Source: Sulfomarinibacter sp963741385 (GTDB taxonomy: Bacteria; Acidobacteriota; Thermoanaerobaculia; Thermoanaerobaculales; Sulfomarinibacteraceae). From it: a stretch of 64,000 bases of DNA. Below, piece after piece: positions 43,551-52,826 of this stretch. Made by a program: the position numbers and the translations under genes. Every line of letters starts with the position of its first letter. Position 1 is the first letter of the stretch. The notes beneath the pieces are model-generated. The model was given only the letters and a program-made list of their open reading frames with translations. It ran no database searches and was not told where the DNA came from. The stretch lies in contig CAVUHO010000010.1 of assembly GCA_963741385.1 (NCBI GenBank), forward strand, positions 1,364,001 through 1,428,000, read 5' to 3'.

Positions 43551-44474
43551 CTATTTGTGAATTGTCATCCCCTTGGCCACTCTGCCCGCATCGCCGGAGG
43601 TGACGCTGCAGATCGAGAGCTTTTCCTTGACCTGGTCGACCTTGAGCCGCGCGAACTCGGTCATGCTCTCGTCCAGCACCTCGCCGGTGTCGGGATCGCG
43701 CAGGATTTCGACCTCGCCGACGGAAAATGTGTTTCCCACGGCGACACCCTCGCGACTGCCGCGGTTCATGTAGACCTTGCCGTCCTTGACCATCACGACC
43801 GACCCACTCCACTGGATGTTGGGAAGCTGCGCGATCATGAATTCGACCGCGAGGGCGCAGGCGTCCTGCACCGCAAGACCGACGTTGTCATTGGCGTGGC
43901 CGCCGAAGGCCGCTCCCCACCCGCCGGCGTTGTAACCGACGCCGACAGCCTTGCGTTTGTACGTACCGACGACGCTTTTCGAGGCCAGCACCTGTCCGGT
44001 GGTCGAGTCGACCATGTAGATCGTCGCGTTGACCTCGCCCTTGCCGCCCCCGCCGCCGATCTTGAAGCCCTTGATGCGAACCCCGCCGTCGGCGCCGCCG
44101 GTGTCACCCTGAACGTGAGTGATCGCACCCTTGATGAGGATCTGGGCCGGTGTCATCTGACCGGTGACGGGCGCCTTGGCGCCGCCTGCCGTGCGACCCG
44201 ATGCTGCGAAGTCCTGCTCGTCGAGAGCAGCGGCCCGCATGTCGCTCTCACCGAGGACGATGAATTTACCTGACTGGTTGAGCATGTCGGTGAGCACGGT
44301 GCCCCAGGCGTCGCCGATGTCCCACTGGCCGACCCATCCCGCCTGGTTTTCGAACTTGGTCACGGTGGTCGAGTATCTGAGACCTCCGGTCGCGTCTTCC
44401 GCCGTCGCCGGCAGCGCTGCCGCGATCATGCCGATTGTGATGATGAAAACCAGCAACTTCAATGCAGACTTCAT
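43551..44474 (-). CDS. CsgG-family secreted protein (307 aa)
   Basis: ATG 44474 has GGAGGAG at good distance. Signal peptide MKSALKLLVFIITIG, cleavage near LPATAED; no lipobox Cys, unlike the curli pore CsgG lipoprotein. The mature start (VTKFENQAGWVGQWDIGDAW, LTDMLNQSGKFIVLGESDM) and the mid-region (GYNAGGWGAAFGG, YMVDSTTGQVLASKSVVG) match the CsgG/HfaB-like ATP-independent fold that is common in Acidobacteriota-type genomes. Likely envelope-associated; pore formation is not implied without the anchor. Flanked upstream by inverted 7-bp arrays. Confidence 0.85.
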   Translation of the reverse strand: MKSALKLLVFIITIGMIAAALPATAEDATGGLRYSTTVTKFENQAGWVGQWDIGDAWGTVLTDMLNQSGKFIVLGESDMRAAALDEQDFAASGRTAGGAKAPVTGQMTPAQILIKGAITHVQGDTGGADGGVRIKGFKIGGGGGKGEVNATIYMVDSTTGQVLASKSVVGTYKRKAVGVGYNAGGWGAAFGGHANDNVGLAVQDACALAVEFMIAQLPNIQWSGSVVMVKDGKVYMNRGSREGVAVGNTFSVGEVEILRDPDTGEVLDESMTEFARLKVDQVKEKLSICSVTSGDAGRVAKGMTIHK

Positions 44475-44555
44475 GGCAACTCCTCCGCAAATATCATTGG
44501 TGCCTACAAGTTTACACCCGCCCACAAGACAGTTGAAGCGAGGGCATCGCTCGGA

Positions 44556-44587
<32 letters not shown>

Positions 44588-44672
44588 GGCCTTTCCCGGC
44601 ACTGCAGTGAGGTTGGGTTCTGGGTGCCACAATGGACCGTAAATGACGGTGATTCGGGGGAGTGGAGCGGAA

Positions 44673-44704
44673 ATTCCGAATTCCGAATTCCGAATTCAAA
44701 ATTC
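44673..44704 (+). repeat. 7-bp tandem array, ATTCCGA type
   Basis: Three ATTCCGA units then ATTCAAA and ATTC, running into the stop codon of the minus-strand CBS gene. Confidence 0.88.
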
Positions 44705-45146
44705 ACCCCGGGTACTTTCCCGTAATGTAGTTCACCAGATGCTGGATGTGGCCCTCTTGGTTGCGGCTGACCCAGCGCGTGAGGTCACCGGAGGACACGA
44801 CCCCGAGCAGCTTGCCGTCGTCGATCACCGGCAAATGCCGGAACCGCCTCTCGGAGATCACCGCCATTGCGTCCCGGACCCCGGTGCTCGATCGCACCGT
44901 CACCACTTCCGACGTCATGACATCTACGACCTTCGTCGAGGTCGGGTCAAGGCCGGTGTCAACCACGCGCATCATGACATCGCGTTCGGTGAAGATGCCG
45001 ACCAGTTCATTGGAGACGCAGACCAGGAGGGCGCCGACACGCTCCTGGTTCATCTTGCGCACGGCGTTCAGGACCGTGACCTCGGGGGCCACGGAATGGA
45101 TCGTGGAGCCCTTGCCGGCAAGGACTGCTGAGAGAGTATCCTGCAT
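44703..45146 (-). CDS. CBS-domain-pair protein (147 aa)
   Basis: ATG 45146 follows GGAGGTGGTC. Two CBS motifs in tandem (LNAVRKMNQERVGALLVCV...LVGIFTERDVMMRVV and VRDAMAVISERRFRHLPVIDDGKLLGVVSSGDLTRWV) cover the whole protein, so it is a stand-alone Bateman module that binds adenine nucleotides. No effector domain. It lies next to malic enzyme on the same strand (33 bases further upstream plus leader), suggesting but not proving metabolic sensing. Confidence 0.93.
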   Translation of the reverse strand: MQDTLSAVLAGKGSTIHSVAPEVTVLNAVRKMNQERVGALLVCVSNELVGIFTERDVMMRVVDTGLDPTSTKVVDVMTSEVVTVRSSTGVRDAMAVISERRFRHLPVIDDGKLLGVVSSGDLTRWVSRNQEGHIQHLVNYITGKYPG

Positions 45147-45268
45147 GACCACCTCCAGGAACTCCGGTGCCCGCGGCGGGCCCGCTGTTATCAGATCGTA
45201 CTGATATCGGTTAACAGCGGGCCGCCCCGGCCCCATTCCCGGATGGTGGCGAGACGTGCAAGCTCAGA

Positions 45269-47530
45269 TCACCGCCAGCGCTGGGCCTTGAGCACGCACA
45301 GGGCCGCCATGTTGACGATGTCGTTGACATCGACGCCGCGCTGGAGCACGTGGACCGGTGCGTTGATGCCGGTCAGGATCGGCCCGATGGCTTCGACCTT
45401 GCCGAGCCGCCACAGGAGCTTGTAGGCGATGTTGGCCGACTGGAGATCCGGGCACACCAGGATGTTGGCGTCGCCCTGGATCCTGGACAGCGGGAAGGCC
45501 TCTTTCGCGATGCTCGGCTCGACGGCGGTGTCGGCCTGCATCTCGCCCTCGATCACCAGATCGGGCCAGCGTTTCTCGGCGATGGCGACCGCGTCGCGGA
45601 CCTTCTGGGATTGCGAATCGACGTTGGACCCGAAATTCGAGTACGAGAGCATGGCGATCCGGCCCTTGGTCTGGAAGTAGATTTCGGCGACCTGGTCTGA
45701 AAGAAAGGCGATCTCCGCCAGACCCTCGGCCGTCGGGTCTTCGTTGACGGTGGTGTCGGCGATGAACAGCATCCGGTCCTCGAAGAGGAGCAGGTAGACG
45801 CCGGCCGCTCTCTTGATGCCTTCCCTCGTCTTGTGGATCTGGAGGGCGGGCCGGATGGTCTCCGGATACGACATGGTGAGGCCGGCGATCAAACCGTCCG
45901 CGTCGTGCTGCTGGACCATCATGTTGCCGAAGTAGACCGGATCGCGAATCAGCTTCTGTGAGTGTTCGGGGGTGACGCCGTGGCGCCACCGCAGACGGGT
46001 GAGCGCCTCGGCGTAGGATTCGCGTTTCGGGTCGGTGGCAGGGTCGACCACCTCGACCGTACCCTCGGGCACCTCGTGTTCGGCCAGCATCTTGCTGATC
46101 TTCGCCGCCGAGCCGAGCAGCACCGGTTTGCAGATGCCCTCCTCGGCCAGAATCTTGGCCGCCCGCACGATCTTGACAGCCTCACCTTCGGGAAAGATGA
46201 TCCGTCTCGGGTCGAGCTTGGCCTGGTCGAAGACTCCGTGCATGACCTGGCGGGTCCGCGACAGGCGGTTTTCGAGTTCGCGGATGTACTCCTCTTTCGA
46301 GGCGTAGGGCTTGCGGGCGACACCGGAGTCGATGGCAGCCTGGGCCACCGCGGGTGCCTCCCACAACAGGACGCGGTAGTCGAAGGGTTTGGGGATCAGA
46401 TACTCCCGGCCGAAACGGATCGGTCTGCCGCCGTAGGCGCGGACGACCGAGTCGGGCACGTCCTCCTTGGTGAGGTTGGCGAGCGCATAGGCGGCGGCGA
46501 GCTTCATCTCCTCGTTGATTTCGGAGGCCGCCACATCGAGGGCGCCGCGGAAGATGAAGGGGAAACCGAGCACGTTATTGACCTGGTTCGGGTAATCCGA
46601 CCGGCCGGTCGCCATGATGACGTCGGAGCGGACGGCAAAGGCGTCTTCGGGGAGGATTTCGGGGTCCGGGTTGGCCATCGCGAAGATGATCGGGTTCTCC
46701 GCCATCGCCGCGACCATCTCCTTGGTCACCATTCCCTTGACCGAGACTCCGGCAAACACGTCGGCCCCCTGCATGGCATCTGCGAGGGTTCGGGCGTCGG
46801 TTTCGACGGCGAAGCGCTCCTTGTAGGGGTTCATGCCCTTGGTCCGGCCCTTGTAGATAACGCCTTTGGAGTCGACCATGAGGAGATTTTCCGGCTTCAC
46901 GCCAAGCGAGACATAGAAGTTCGCACAGGCGATTCCGGCCGCGCCGGCGCCGGAAAAGACGACCTTCACCTGGTCGATCTTCTTGTCCGCGATCTCGAGG
47001 GCGTTGAGCAGGGCGGCGCCCGAGATGATCGCGGTGCCGTGCTGGTCGTCGTGAAAGACCGGGATGTTGCAGCTTTTTTTGAGAGCCTCTTCGATCTCGA
47101 AGCACTCCGGCGCGCCGATGTCCTCGAGGTTGATCCCGCCGAGGGTGGGCGACAGAAGCTCGCAGAAGCGAATGATCTCCTTGGGGTCCTTGGTGTCGAC
47201 CTCGATGTCGAAGACGTCGATGTCGGCAAAGCGCTTGAAGAGCACCCCCTTGCCCTCCATCACCGGCTTGCCCGCCATCGGGCCGATGTCGCCGAGACCG
47301 AGTACCGCGGTGCCGTTGGAGACCACCGCCACCAGGTTGCCCTTATTGGTGTATTCGTAGACCAGCTCGGGGTCGCGTGCGATCTCGAGACAGGGCTCGG
47401 CGACACCGGGCGTGTAGGCCATCGACAGATCGCGCTGGGTGATACATGGTTTGGTCGCCACCACCTCGGTCTTGCCGTGGCGTTTGCCCGTGTGGTAGGC
47501 GAGAGCTTCTTCGCGGGTGATCTTCTTCAT
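45269..47530 (-). CDS. maeB: NADP-dependent malic enzyme with phosphotransacetylase-like domain (753 aa)
   Basis: Oxidative decarboxylation of malate to pyruvate. Residues 1-430 hold the malic domain (SMAYTPGVAEPCLEIA, FHDDQHGTAIISGAALLNAL, VVFSGAGAAGIACANFYV), residues 440-753 the PTA-like domain (IIFPEGEAVKIVRAAKILAEEG, GPILTGINAPVHVLQRGVDVNDIVNMAAL) that in MaeB is regulatory, not catalytic. AAGGAG precedes ATG 47530. Full length and intact. Confidence 0.96.
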   Translation of the reverse strand: MKKITREEALAYHTGKRHGKTEVVATKPCITQRDLSMAYTPGVAEPCLEIARDPELVYEYTNKGNLVAVVSNGTAVLGLGDIGPMAGKPVMEGKGVLFKRFADIDVFDIEVDTKDPKEIIRFCELLSPTLGGINLEDIGAPECFEIEEALKKSCNIPVFHDDQHGTAIISGAALLNALEIADKKIDQVKVVFSGAGAAGIACANFYVSLGVKPENLLMVDSKGVIYKGRTKGMNPYKERFAVETDARTLADAMQGADVFAGVSVKGMVTKEMVAAMAENPIIFAMANPDPEILPEDAFAVRSDVIMATGRSDYPNQVNNVLGFPFIFRGALDVAASEINEEMKLAAAYALANLTKEDVPDSVVRAYGGRPIRFGREYLIPKPFDYRVLLWEAPAVAQAAIDSGVARKPYASKEEYIRELENRLSRTRQVMHGVFDQAKLDPRRIIFPEGEAVKIVRAAKILAEEGICKPVLLGSAAKISKMLAEHEVPEGTVEVVDPATDPKRESYAEALTRLRWRHGVTPEHSQKLIRDPVYFGNMMVQQHDADGLIAGLTMSYPETIRPALQIHKTREGIKRAAGVYLLLFEDRMLFIADTTVNEDPTAEGLAEIAFLSDQVAEIYFQTKGRIAMLSYSNFGSNVDSQSQKVRDAVAIAEKRWPDLVIEGEMQADTAVEPSIAKEAFPLSRIQGDANILVCPDLQSANIAYKLLWRLGKVEAIGPILTGINAPVHVLQRGVDVNDIVNMAALCVLKAQRWR

Positions 47531-47693
47531 GGCTCGTCTCCTTGCTGTCCGTAACGTGAAATCAACAAAAGAAAGATTTCACAAGCGCGCACCATAGACC
47601 CCGCCAGGGATGAGGTCAAGCCCCGATCCAGTCGTCAGATCAATGCTGTTCGGGCCCCTATCATAGCGCATGCACGGGGAGGTCAAACCGGGG

Positions 47694-48743
47694 TCAACGC
47701 TCCCTCGCGAACCGTACCAGTTCGTCAATCAGCGACGGGTAGTCGAGTCCGGAGAGGCCCCACAGCCGGGGGAACAACGAGATCGAGGTGAACCCGGGAA
47801 TCGTATTGACCTCGTTGACCCACAGGCCGCCGCCCTCGCGCTCGAGGAAGAGATCGACCCGGGCCATTCCGCCGCAGCCGAGCATCCGGAAGACTGCCAC
47901 CCCCAGCTCCTGAACCCGCCGGGTGACGTTTTCGTCGAGCGGCGCCGGCGCCAGAATCTCGCAGGTGGAGTCGAGGTACTTGTCCTCGTAGTCGTAGAAC
48001 TCGTGGCCCGGCACCACCTCGCCCGGCACCGAGGCGCGAGGGTGGCCGTTGCCGAGCACCGCCACCTCGATCTCGCGGGCGTCGATGCCCTTTTCGACCA
48101 GCGCGCGGCGCCCGTGCGAGAGGGCGCTTTCGACCGCCCCCGCGAGTTCGTCGGGCGCCTTGACCTTGCTGATGCCGACCGAGGAGCCGAGCCGCGCCGG
48201 TTTGGCGAACAGCGGCAGCCCGAGATCTGAACACCGGCGCTCGATGTCCGCTCGCTCTTCGTGCCACGATCGCCTGTCGATCTCCACCCACTGCGGGGTC
48301 GGCAGACCGGCCTGGTCGAGGGTCCGTTTGGTGAAGATCTTGTCCATACACAGGGCCGAGGCGGCGGTGTCGCAGCCTACGAAAGGGATGTCGAGCATTT
48401 CGAAAAGACCCTGGATGGTTCCGTCCTCGCCATAGGGTCCGTGGAGCACCGGAAAAGCGACGTCGAAGTCGTCGTCCAGGAGCCGCCGATCGAGGCGTGA
48501 GACGCCCTCGAACGCCACCACGCCGTCGGCGCGGTCAGTCGACTCGGCGAGGACCCGGCGGGAGGTTTCGGGGTCCGCCCACAGACCGCTGCGGTCGATC
48601 GCCATCGGGACCACGTCGTAGCGGGCGGCATCAAGGGCGCGGTGAACCGATCGCGCCGAGACGATGCTGACGTCGTGCTCCCCAGACCGCCCGCCGAACA
48701 CCAGCGCGAGACGGAGTTTGCTGTGTTTCTGATCCAACGTCAT
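47694..48743 (-). CDS. ddl: D-alanine--D-alanine ligase
   Basis: ATP-grasp ligase for peptidoglycan. ATG 48743 begins MTLDQKHSKLRLALVFGG, with GRSGEHDVSIVSARSV (first D-Ala binding), FPVLHGPYGEDGTIQGLFEM, EVAVLGNG and WVNEVNTIPGFTSISLFPRLW (second substrate and metal binding) all present. The EDGTIQG/serine-clamp region shows a Ddl, not a D-Ala-D-Lac ligase, by family resemblance. Isolated from other mur genes. Confidence 0.95.
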   Translation of the reverse strand: MTLDQKHSKLRLALVFGGRSGEHDVSIVSARSVHRALDAARYDVVPMAIDRSGLWADPETSRRVLAESTDRADGVVAFEGVSRLDRRLLDDDFDVAFPVLHGPYGEDGTIQGLFEMLDIPFVGCDTAASALCMDKIFTKRTLDQAGLPTPQWVEIDRRSWHEERADIERRCSDLGLPLFAKPARLGSSVGISKVKAPDELAGAVESALSHGRRALVEKGIDAREIEVAVLGNGHPRASVPGEVVPGHEFYDYEDKYLDSTCEILAPAPLDENVTRRVQELGVAVFRMLGCGGMARVDLFLEREGGGLWVNEVNTIPGFTSISLFPRLWGLSGLDYPSLIDELVRFARER

Positions 48744-48806
48744 GCGTCCACCCCCACGCCGCCACTGTACCCCTATTTTGTGGCGCAATTCAGGCGGAAG
48801 CGGGGG

Positions 48807-49367
48807 TTATTCGTGGCTGTCTGTGCCACCCTCGAACAACGGCAGGAACTCTCCGTACCCCTCTTTCTCGAGGTCGTCAACGGGTACGAACCGGAGGGCC
48901 GCCGAGTTCAGGCAGTAGCGCAGACCGGTCGGTGCGGGCCCGTCGTCGAACAGGTGGCCGAGATGGGAATCGGCCCCATTCGACCGGACCTCGGTGCGGA
49001 GGACGAACCAGCTGCGGTCTTTCTTCTCGACGATGTTCTCATCGACCAGGGGCTGGGTGAAACTCGGCCACCCGGTGCCGGAATCGAATTTGTGGATCGA
49101 GGCGAAGAGAGGCTCGCCGGAAACCACGTCGACGTAGATTCCCGCACGGTGGTTGTCCCAGTACTCGTTGTGGAAGGCAGGCTCGGTGCCGTTCTCCCGG
49201 GTGACCCGATACTGCTCGGGAGTCAGCTTTTCTCGCAGTTCCTGATCGCTCATTTTTGTGGCCCCCTGTGCTGGTTGTGAGTTCTGTGCCTGCGCCGGAA
49301 GTGCCGAGGTCCCAATTGCCAGACTGAGGCAACCGATGATGACAGCATGCATCATGGAGTCCTTCAT
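48807..49367 (-). CDS. msrB: Exported peptide-methionine (R)-sulfoxide reductase, zinc-less type (186 aa)
   Basis: ATG 49367 overlaps the msrA stop by ATGA. Signal peptide ends near LPAQAQ. Catalytic Cys152 in LRYCLNSAALRF, with GTGWPSF and SHLGHLFDDGP; the two CxxC zinc pairs of many MsrBs are absent, as in PilB-type MsrB. Repairs oxidised methionines in envelope proteins with the coupled MsrA. Confidence 0.94.
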   Translation of the reverse strand: MKDSMMHAVIIGCLSLAIGTSALPAQAQNSQPAQGATKMSDQELREKLTPEQYRVTRENGTEPAFHNEYWDNHRAGIYVDVVSGEPLFASIHKFDSGTGWPSFTQPLVDENIVEKKDRSWFVLRTEVRSNGADSHLGHLFDDGPAPTGLRYCLNSAALRFVPVDDLEKEGYGEFLPLFEGGTDSHE

Positions 49368-49987
49368 TTCTCTTCTCCCCAGAGTTCTTCGAGGCGCCGG
49401 TCGCGCCCGCACCCGTTGCGGTAGTAGGAATAACGGATCGGGTTTTTCTTTGCGTAGTCCTGGTGGTACGCCTCGGCGGGGTAGAACGCCGTCGCAGCCG
49501 TGATCTCGGTGACGATCGGTTGCGGAAAGGGCTTGCTGCGCTCGAGTTGGGCCCGGGAACGCTCCGCCGTTTCACGCTGCGCCTGATCGTTGAAAAAGAT
49601 GGCGCTCCGGTACTGGTCGCCGACATCGCAGAATTGGCGGTCCACCGCGGTCGGGTCGATGTGGTGCCAGAAATAATCGAGCAGTTTCTCGTAGCTGACG
49701 ATGTCCGGGTCGTACACCACCCGAACCGATTCGGCGTGGCCGGTGCCGCCGGCAGAGACCTGTTCGTACGTCGGGTTGGCGACATGACCGCCGGTGTAAC
49801 CCGAGGTCACGGTGAGTACGCCCTCGACCTTTTCGAAATCGGCCTCCATGCACCAGAAACACCCACCGGCGAAGGTGGCGTACGCGGTTTCACCGGTGTC
49901 GGCGGCGACAGCAGGAATCGCCAGGGCCGCGATGGCCAGCGTCAACGATGCTGCTACCACAAATCCTCGAGTATGTCGGTCAGTCAT
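49364..49987 (-). CDS. msrA: Exported peptide-methionine (S)-sulfoxide reductase (207 aa)
   Basis: ATG 49987 has GGAGGACGAGAG before it. Signal peptide cleaved near IPAVAAD; catalytic Cys43 in FAGGCFWCMEADFEKVEGV, and GYTGGHVANPTYEQVSAGGTGHAESV and YHQDYAKKNP are conserved. Both MsrA and MsrB carry signal peptides and are translationally coupled, a dedicated envelope repair pair. Confidence 0.95.
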   Translation of the reverse strand: MTDRHTRGFVVAASLTLAIAALAIPAVAADTGETAYATFAGGCFWCMEADFEKVEGVLTVTSGYTGGHVANPTYEQVSAGGTGHAESVRVVYDPDIVSYEKLLDYFWHHIDPTAVDRQFCDVGDQYRSAIFFNDQAQRETAERSRAQLERSKPFPQPIVTEITAATAFYPAEAYHQDYAKKNPIRYSYYRNGCGRDRRLEELWGEEK

Positions 49988-50121
49988 CTCTCGTCCTCCG
50001 CATCCACATCTAGTAATGCCGCAAAGGGGCAAAAAGTTTCCAAATGCCGCCCACCATTCCTGATCCTGGAAAGTTGATGTTGGATGTCCGGCAACTCGCG
50101 ACATCACGGCAGTCCGTTCAA

Positions 50122-50156
50122 AATCCGAAATCCGAAATCCGAAATCCGAAATTGAG
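50122..50156 (+). repeat. Capped 7-bp array, AATCCGA type
   Basis: Four AATCCGA units then AATTGAG. The cap ends 6 bases before TACCAT, the -10 of the following gene. Confidence 0.88.
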
Positions 50157-50162
50157 TAGGGG

Positions 50163-50168
50163 TACCAT
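50163..50168 (+). promoter_or_regulatory. Leaderless -10 element
   Basis: TACCAT then 6 nt (GCGCCC) then ATG 50175; no SD. Confidence 0.55.
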
Positions 50169-50174
50169 GCGCCC

Positions 50175-51362
50175 ATGAACAACGTCATCACCGGTCTCGA
50201 AGTATTGATTGAAACTCCGGAGCTGGTCGGCGGACGGCGGTGGGCATTGCTTGCCAACCACGCGGCGGTGACGTCCGACCTCAACCCCGCGCGGAGCGCC
50301 CTCGTGGGGGCCGGCGTGGGTCCGCTGGTGCGTCTCTTCGCGCCGGAGCACGGTCTCAACGGCATCGCCCAGGACATGGAGGCCGTGGATGATCTCCGCG
50401 ATCCGCTGACCGGAAGCACCATCCGGTCGCTGTACGGCGATGGTCCATCGACCTTCGCGCCGCGACCGGACGACCTCGACGACCTCGATGTTCTGCTCGT
50501 GGACCTGCCGGATATCGGCAGCCGTTATTACACCTTCGCCGCCAGCATGGACGCGGCCATGCAGGCTTGCGAAAGAGCGTCGGTGGAGGTCATGGTCCTC
50601 GACCGACCCAACCCTATCGGCGGGGTGGCGCGTGAGGGCGGCCCGGTGGGGGCCGGCTTCGAGAGCTTCGTGTCACAGCTGCCGACTCCGGCGCGCCACG
50701 GTCTGACGCTGGGTGAGATCGCGCTGCTGCTCCACCGCGAGCGCTGGCCGGACGTCCAGCTCACCGTCGTTCCCTGCCGCGGATGGCGGCGGGACCAGTG
50801 GTGGGATGAGACGGGTCTGCCGTGGGTGCCGCCGAGCCCCAACATGCCGACCCTCGATACAGCGACCCTGTACCCCGGGCTCTGCCTGGTGGAGGCCACC
50901 AACCTGTCGGAGGGCCGTGGAACCACCCGACCGTTTCACCTCGTGGGTGCTCCCTGGATCGATGAAGAAAAGCTGGTGTCCGGGCTTCGCGCCCTCGACC
51001 TCGATGGCGTCGCGTTCCGTTCGACCAGGTTCCGGCCGGAGTTCCAGAAGTTCTCCGGCGAGGTCTGCAAGGGCGTGGAGCTGCACCTCGTCGATCGCCT
51101 GCGGCTGCGACCGCTGGCTCTCGGTCTGCACCTGCTCGCGGCGATCCACGACCAGCACCCCGACGCCTTCGCCTGGCGGAGGGAGCCCTACGAGTTCGTG
51201 AGCGACGTGCCCGCCCTGGATCTGCTCACCGGCTCAGCTGAAGCCCGAGGCCTGATCGAGGAGCACAGGCCGATCGCGCCGCTTCTGGAAAAGTGGGAAC
51301 GCGACGTTGAGACCTTCGAGACGTCCCTCGATGGGGTGCTGCTGTATCACGAGGAGGAGTGA
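50175..51362 (+). CDS. NamZ-like exo-beta-N-acetylmuramidase (DUF1343, 395 aa)
   Basis: Family signatures: LFAPEHGLNGIAQDMEAV, LTGSTIRSLYG, VLLVDLPDIGSRYYTFAASM, MVLDRPNPIGG and LPWVPPSPNMPTLDTATLYPG, matching the NamZ family that releases terminal MurNAc from muropeptides. No signal peptide, so cytoplasmic or peptidoglycan-recycling use. The next gene is a lipoprotein read 3 bases later with GAGGAG overlapping the end, hence an operon. Confidence 0.9.
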   Translation: MNNVITGLEVLIETPELVGGRRWALLANHAAVTSDLNPARSALVGAGVGPLVRLFAPEHGLNGIAQDMEAVDDLRDPLTGSTIRSLYGDGPSTFAPRPDDLDDLDVLLVDLPDIGSRYYTFAASMDAAMQACERASVEVMVLDRPNPIGGVAREGGPVGAGFESFVSQLPTPARHGLTLGEIALLLHRERWPDVQLTVVPCRGWRRDQWWDETGLPWVPPSPNMPTLDTATLYPGLCLVEATNLSEGRGTTRPFHLVGAPWIDEEKLVSGLRALDLDGVAFRSTRFRPEFQKFSGEVCKGVELHLVDRLRLRPLALGLHLLAAIHDQHPDAFAWRREPYEFVSDVPALDLLTGSAEARGLIEEHRPIAPLLEKWERDVETFETSLDGVLLYHEEE

Positions 51363-51365
51363 GGA

Positions 51366-52826
51366 TTGCGGAGACTGGCACCGTGGTGCGCGCTGGTGTT
51401 GTTGACCGCCTGCGGAGGTGCGCCGGCCCCACCGCCTCCGGCCACCTTTGGCCTTCCGGCAGCGCGCTCGGTGCCGGAGGAGGCACCGACGGTGATCCTG
51501 ATCTCCATCGACACCCTGCGACCCGATCGCCTCGGGTGCTACGGCCACGACCAACCGACGAGCCCCAACCTCGACCGGTTCAGAGAGCAGGCCGCGTTGT
51601 TCGCCTGCGCCATCGCCCAGGCGCCGTCGACCTTGCCCTCCCACGCCACCATGCTGACCTCGCTCCTGCCCGAACACCACGGCGCTTTTTTCGCCCGCCG
51701 CTCGCCGCTGCCCGGCGACTTGCCGACCCTGGCGACGGTGCTGGCGGGGGCGGGTTACCGGACGGCCGCCTTTACCGGCGGGGGCCAGATCGCGCCCGAG
51801 TTCGGGCTCGGCCGTGGTTTCGAGATCTACGGGGTCAATGAAGGCGGCGCCGATTTCGCGTCGGCGGTTCGGGCCGGACTCGGCTGGCTCGAACAGGACC
51901 CCGAACGTCCGGCCTTTCTCTTTCTCCACACCTCTCAGGTCCACCACCCCTCCACCCCGGACGCCGAGCTGCAGCCGAATTTCGATGACGGCCACCGAGG
52001 CCCGTTGCCGGACGAGATCTCGAAGGCACTCCCCGACAGCATCAACCGCGGCGAGGTCGCGATCGACGAACGCGACCTCGACCACGTCAGGGCCGCCTAC
52101 GACGCCGAAATCCGTTCGGTGGACCAGGCATTCGGCGAGTTGATGAACGGTCTCGACATGCTCGATCTGGCCGGCAACACCCTTGTCATCTTCACTTCCG
52201 ACCACGGCGAGGAGTTCGGCGAGCACGGCGTCGTAGGGCGGCACTCGCGCACCCTTTACGACGAGCTGCTGCGGGTCCCGCTCCTGATCCGGTTCCCGGA
52301 CGGCTTTGCCGCCGGCGCGACCGTGGATGATCAGGTGCGGCTGCTCGATCTCGCGCCGACCATTACCTCGGTGGCCGGGCTTGACACCCCACCGACCTTC
52401 GAAGGCGTCGATCTGCGGCGGGTGATCGACGGGAACGTGCCCCCACTGCCCGCCCTCAGCCAGCTCGACCTCCCCGTCGGCGAACGGGTGATCTCGATGC
52501 GCACGCTGAACTGGAAGCTCTACCCGCGGGCCGCGTTCCACGGAAATCCGTTTGCCGAGGAGAAACCGCCTCTTTGGACCCGCATCCGGGATCGCTACCG
52601 CCAGTGGCGGCACCCCTATGTGCTCTTCGATCTCGCCAACGATCCGGGCGAGCGCGACGACGTTCTGGCCGAGAACTTCTGGAACTCGACCGGACTCGAA
52701 AAGCTGATCACTCGGCTGAGCGGGGAACGGCCGGTGCCGGCGCCGGTGCCGACGGTGACGGTCGACGACGCCACCGCCGAACGGCTGGAGGCGTTGGGTG
52801 ATGTCAGCGGCGGCGACGGCGGCTGA
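51366..52826 (+). CDS. Lipoprotein of the sulfatase/alkaline-phosphatase superfamily (486 aa)
   Basis: TTG 51366 is taken as start with GAGGAG upstream; the N-terminus has a lipobox LLTAC (Cys16). The fold shows metal ligands in LISIDTLRPDRLGCYGH and FTSDHGEEFGEHGV. The nucleophile region reads APSTLPSHATMLTSLLPEHHG: Ser/Thr rather than the Cys/Ser-x-Pro-x-Arg signature needed for formylglycine sulfatases, so a phosphodiesterase or phosphotransferase activity is more likely than sulfate ester hydrolysis. Anchored in the envelope, co-transcribed with the NamZ-like gene. Overlaps the convergent cysteine desulfurase by 23 bp. Confidence 0.88.
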   Translation: MRRLAPWCALVLLTACGGAPAPPPPATFGLPAARSVPEEAPTVILISIDTLRPDRLGCYGHDQPTSPNLDRFREQAALFACAIAQAPSTLPSHATMLTSLLPEHHGAFFARRSPLPGDLPTLATVLAGAGYRTAAFTGGGQIAPEFGLGRGFEIYGVNEGGADFASAVRAGLGWLEQDPERPAFLFLHTSQVHHPSTPDAELQPNFDDGHRGPLPDEISKALPDSINRGEVAIDERDLDHVRAAYDAEIRSVDQAFGELMNGLDMLDLAGNTLVIFTSDHGEEFGEHGVVGRHSRTLYDELLRVPLLIRFPDGFAAGATVDDQVRLLDLAPTITSVAGLDTPPTFEGVDLRRVIDGNVPPLPALSQLDLPVGERVISMRTLNWKLYPRAAFHGNPFAEEKPPLWTRIRDRYRQWRHPYVLFDLANDPGERDDVLAENFWNSTGLEKLITRLSGERPVPAPVPTVTVDDATAERLEALGDVSGGDGG

